DNA from: Tubiluchus corallicola
Taxonomy: Eukaryota > Priapulida > Priapulimorpha > Priapulimorphida > Tubiluchidae
Length of the DNA stretch: 64,000 nucleotides
Assembly (NCBI GenBank): GCA_030141605.1
Contig: JAQGDQ010000220.1
Coordinates: 163,786-227,785 of the forward strand
Direction of reading: 5' to 3'
Below, in pieces: positions 61,901-64,000 of this stretch. The notes beneath the pieces are model-generated. The model worked only from the letters and a program-made list of their open reading frames with translations, searched no databases and was not told where the DNA came from. Position numbers and translations under genes: made by a program. Position 1 is the stretch's first letter. Each line of letters begins with the position of its first letter.

Positions 61901-62530
61901 GCTTTAAATGTATAATTACGAGCATAAAAAGCCTTTATTAAAATATCGCAAAATTATACGTTGAGTTTATAATGAGCTCTCACGTCCCTAGCTGAGACAT
62001 TCTAAAGGTTTGAATGCTTTCATTAGGAAAATACAACAACCGGGCCATTGGCTGTAGGTAAAAAAGACGCAGCGTGGCGCTGTTGCCTTTGGTGACACTT
62101 ACCACTGAATTTTTTGTGTCACATGTCAGCATATGCAGCAGAGTTAATCACACGGTACTGGTCTGTTACATACCATGTATCAAATAGCCCAATTTATGAC
62201 AGAAGAGCACGCGAAAACGTAACACTTGCAAAAATTGATCTAGGTTTGGCGTGCAGTTGGTGTACGTCGAGAATGTGAAGTGATCCCCGGGGGTTTCCTG
62301 GCCATTGTCCTTCGTCAGGAGAACGAAAGAACAATGTGTTCCTCCCCACTATGGCTGTAAAGTGAACGACCAAAGCCGTAAAACAGTTTTTGGGAGGAAA
62401 ATGATCGCAAAAAATCTCAACGAAGGTATAAAAGACCACTACCACATTCCCGTGAATGCACAAGTAAATCAAATAGCTAGGGAAACGTACAATTTGAATA
62501 AATAGATATAATTTATACATCAGTGTCACT

Positions 62531-62900
62531 CAGTGGCGTAGCTAATAGGGGAGCAATTGCTCCCCCGAGTACATTTTTCAAAATTGGCGCCCTTCGACAG
62601 CGCCAAAACTCATTCATTTTGTTTTCATTGTACATTTAAAATTAAGGTAATTAAATAACACATGTTTTTATTATGTTTTCAGACGTATGAGCTTGCTGTA
62701 AAACTTTTATTGTGTTTTAATTTTAAATACGAAATAACAATTATGTACTTGCTTTAAAACTGCATCTTCCTCGTGTTTTGATTTTAAACACGAAATTAAA
62801 ATGTATAATCAATGCGTTAAAAATTGTTTGGTATGTGTTTGGTATCGCGCCTTTTTTATGTGCTTGCTCCCCCTAACTTTAGAAGCTAGCTACGCCCCTG
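62531..62900. mobile_element. 370-bp hAT-type MITE with perfect 8-bp target-site duplication
   Basis: The left end CAGTGGCGTAGCTAATAGGG and the right end (…AGCTAGCTACGCCCCTG) are inverted repeats starting with the CAGTGGCGTAGC terminus common in hAT elements. GTGTCACT flanks it on both sides (62523-62530 and 62901-62908), an 8-bp target-site duplication, the hAT hallmark. Near the left end GAGCAATTGCTC is a short palindrome. No transposase, so non-autonomous. Confidence 0.93.
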
Positions 62901-63499
62901 GTGTCACTGTAATATTCTCACTACATCAATACACATATAGTACGACTTTTTACGTAATTAATCTTGAGTCTGACTTAGACTAGAAAGAATAACATAGTGC
63001 ACATGTAAAAAGCAAAATTAGTGCTCGTGGCAGAATAAAACGGCTCCGCTGCATCATTAGTCATTTGATCGGTGCCCCAAAATAAAAGTAAAGTGTCACT
63101 GAGCACAGAATTAAATTACATCTTAGTCATCTATTCTATAAAAATAGGGGAGTGTATAGATCCTAAAAAGTGGGAATACTTCTCACTTTATTCATTACTG
63201 TAATCACTTTACACGGTATTTCAGTATTTATGATGAAATAATGAAGAAAGTAAAAGAATAAGTGGTCGAGTGAATGAATAACTGCACGGATCAGGAAATA
63301 AATGAATACACGCAAGAATAGAACAAGAAAAATTACAATATGCTAACGTGTCATGCAGTTTGCAGCAGACCACACCATATCACCCCATAAAGATAGTGAA
63401 TTTCTAAAAAGAAAGCCCCTATAATAACTCCAATAACTTGTCATATGACATTGTCCGAGATTTACACCTCGGTTTCTGATTACTATGACCTTCAAATGA

Positions 63500-63780
63500 A
63501 TGTAGGAAAGTTTTGTACAAGTAAATTTGGTATAGGTAAGTATGGTACACGTAAGTTTGGTACAGGTAATTTGGTACCATTATCTTTAGGTGCAAGTAAT
63601 TTTTGGTAGTAGGAAAATGTGATACGGGGAATGTTTGGTATCAGGAAAATATAGTACAAGGATTGTTTAATACTAAGACATATTGGTACAAGGACGTTTT
63701 GGTACGAGTAGGATATGGTAAAGAGAAAAATTTTGTACAAGAAAAGTTTGGTACTGGAAAATTTTGTACCAAACGAAAAA
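63500..63780. repeat. Degenerate short tandem repeat with GGTAC cores
   Basis: About 15-17 bp units related to AAGTTTGGTACAGGTAA recur 12 or more times with rising divergence to the right. The frames on both strands (63492-63740 and 63603-63806) arise from it and are not genes. Confidence 0.8.
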
Positions 63781-64000
63781 GAAAGGATTTCTGTATCTCA
63801 GTATAAAATAATTGTTTCAACTAGAAAATAAAGAAGTTTTATTCAGTAGAGAGGAAATTTGGAACTAGGAAAGTCTGGTTAATTACAAAATTCATAAAAC
63901 ATCACGATTAACAGTGCGTGGCAGCGAAAATTTCATTCGTAATTAACCTACCCATGTAGGTACATTTGAGAATTCTTTCAGCAAAAAATGAAAGGTCTCC

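Larger units (their letters stand above)
47624..64000 (-). other. ASH1 upstream intron or 5' flank (16.4 kb, no exon recognised)
   Basis: The exon at 47470-47623 begins with a splice acceptor and in mid-codon, so at least one upstream coding exon exists. None was recognised to the window end. The segment contains repeats and candidate regulatory islands listed separately. 48000-49090, 49480-51830, 52200-53290, 55020-56030, 56300-57400, 58650-59790 and 60430-61010 hold nothing I can name. A poly-G run is at about 50740. Confidence 0.5.

Overview
This is an AT-rich stretch of nuclear DNA from an invertebrate animal. The evidence is split genes with GT-AG introns of several kilobases, a tRNA-derived SINE, a LINE reverse-transcriptase remnant, several MITE-like DNA elements, GA and pentanucleotide microsatellites and many minisatellites. 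I cannot name the phylum. A bromodomain-containing ASH1 and the LINE type would fit a lophotrochozoan such as a mollusc, but other invertebrate groups are possible. Nothing here is bacterial, organellar or viral.

Only two protein-coding genes are supported, and they converge. On the + strand, the last two coding exons of a nuclear hormone receptor (4385-5344) encode the end of its ligand-binding domain; the rest of the gene lies left of the window or was not recognised. On the - strand, 19 exons from 47623 down to 11218 encode the C-terminal 942 residues of the histone H3K36 methyltransferase ASH1/ASH1L. In order these carry the FxLP MRG15-docking motif, AWS, SET, post-SET, a linker, a bromodomain, a PHD finger, a BAH domain and a conserved C-terminal tail, ending in a stop codon. 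Every junction uses GT-AG and the reading phase carries through all 19 exons, so the model is strongly self-supporting. The long N-terminal part of ASH1 is not seen: the first visible exon has an upstream acceptor, and the 16.4 kb between 47624 and the window end holds no exon I can recognise.

Layout: 1-4384 is receptor intron with copies of one dispersed repeat (family A); 5345 to about 6500 is probable receptor 3' UTR; 6655-8130 is a DNA-transposon-like element (family C); 10010-10370 is a minisatellite; 10418-11217 is the probable ASH1 3' UTR with a poly(A) signal; 11218-47623 is ASH1; 47624-64000 is ASH1 upstream intron or flank.

The ASH1 introns hold a tRNA-Gly-derived SINE, a LINE fragment, a second family C copy, families A, B and D, two GA arrays, minisatellites that fill most of intron 10 or abut a splice site, and a 181-bp MITE with TA flanks. 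The far right carries a 94-bp tandem repeat, a 5-bp array that switches orientation twice, and a 370-bp hAT-type MITE with a perfect 8-bp target-site duplication.

Between the repeats are islands of balanced, non-repetitive sequence (about 25.6-25.9, 30.2-31.0, 33.8-34.2, 46.9-47.1, 57.4-58.2 and 61.0-61.9 kb) that look like conserved regulatory elements. They carry CTCF-like, CRE, POU-octamer and K50-homeodomain motifs. I saw no novel gene system. The most interesting signals are these islands, a tandem alternative splice donor in ASH1, and several clearly delimited mobile elements.
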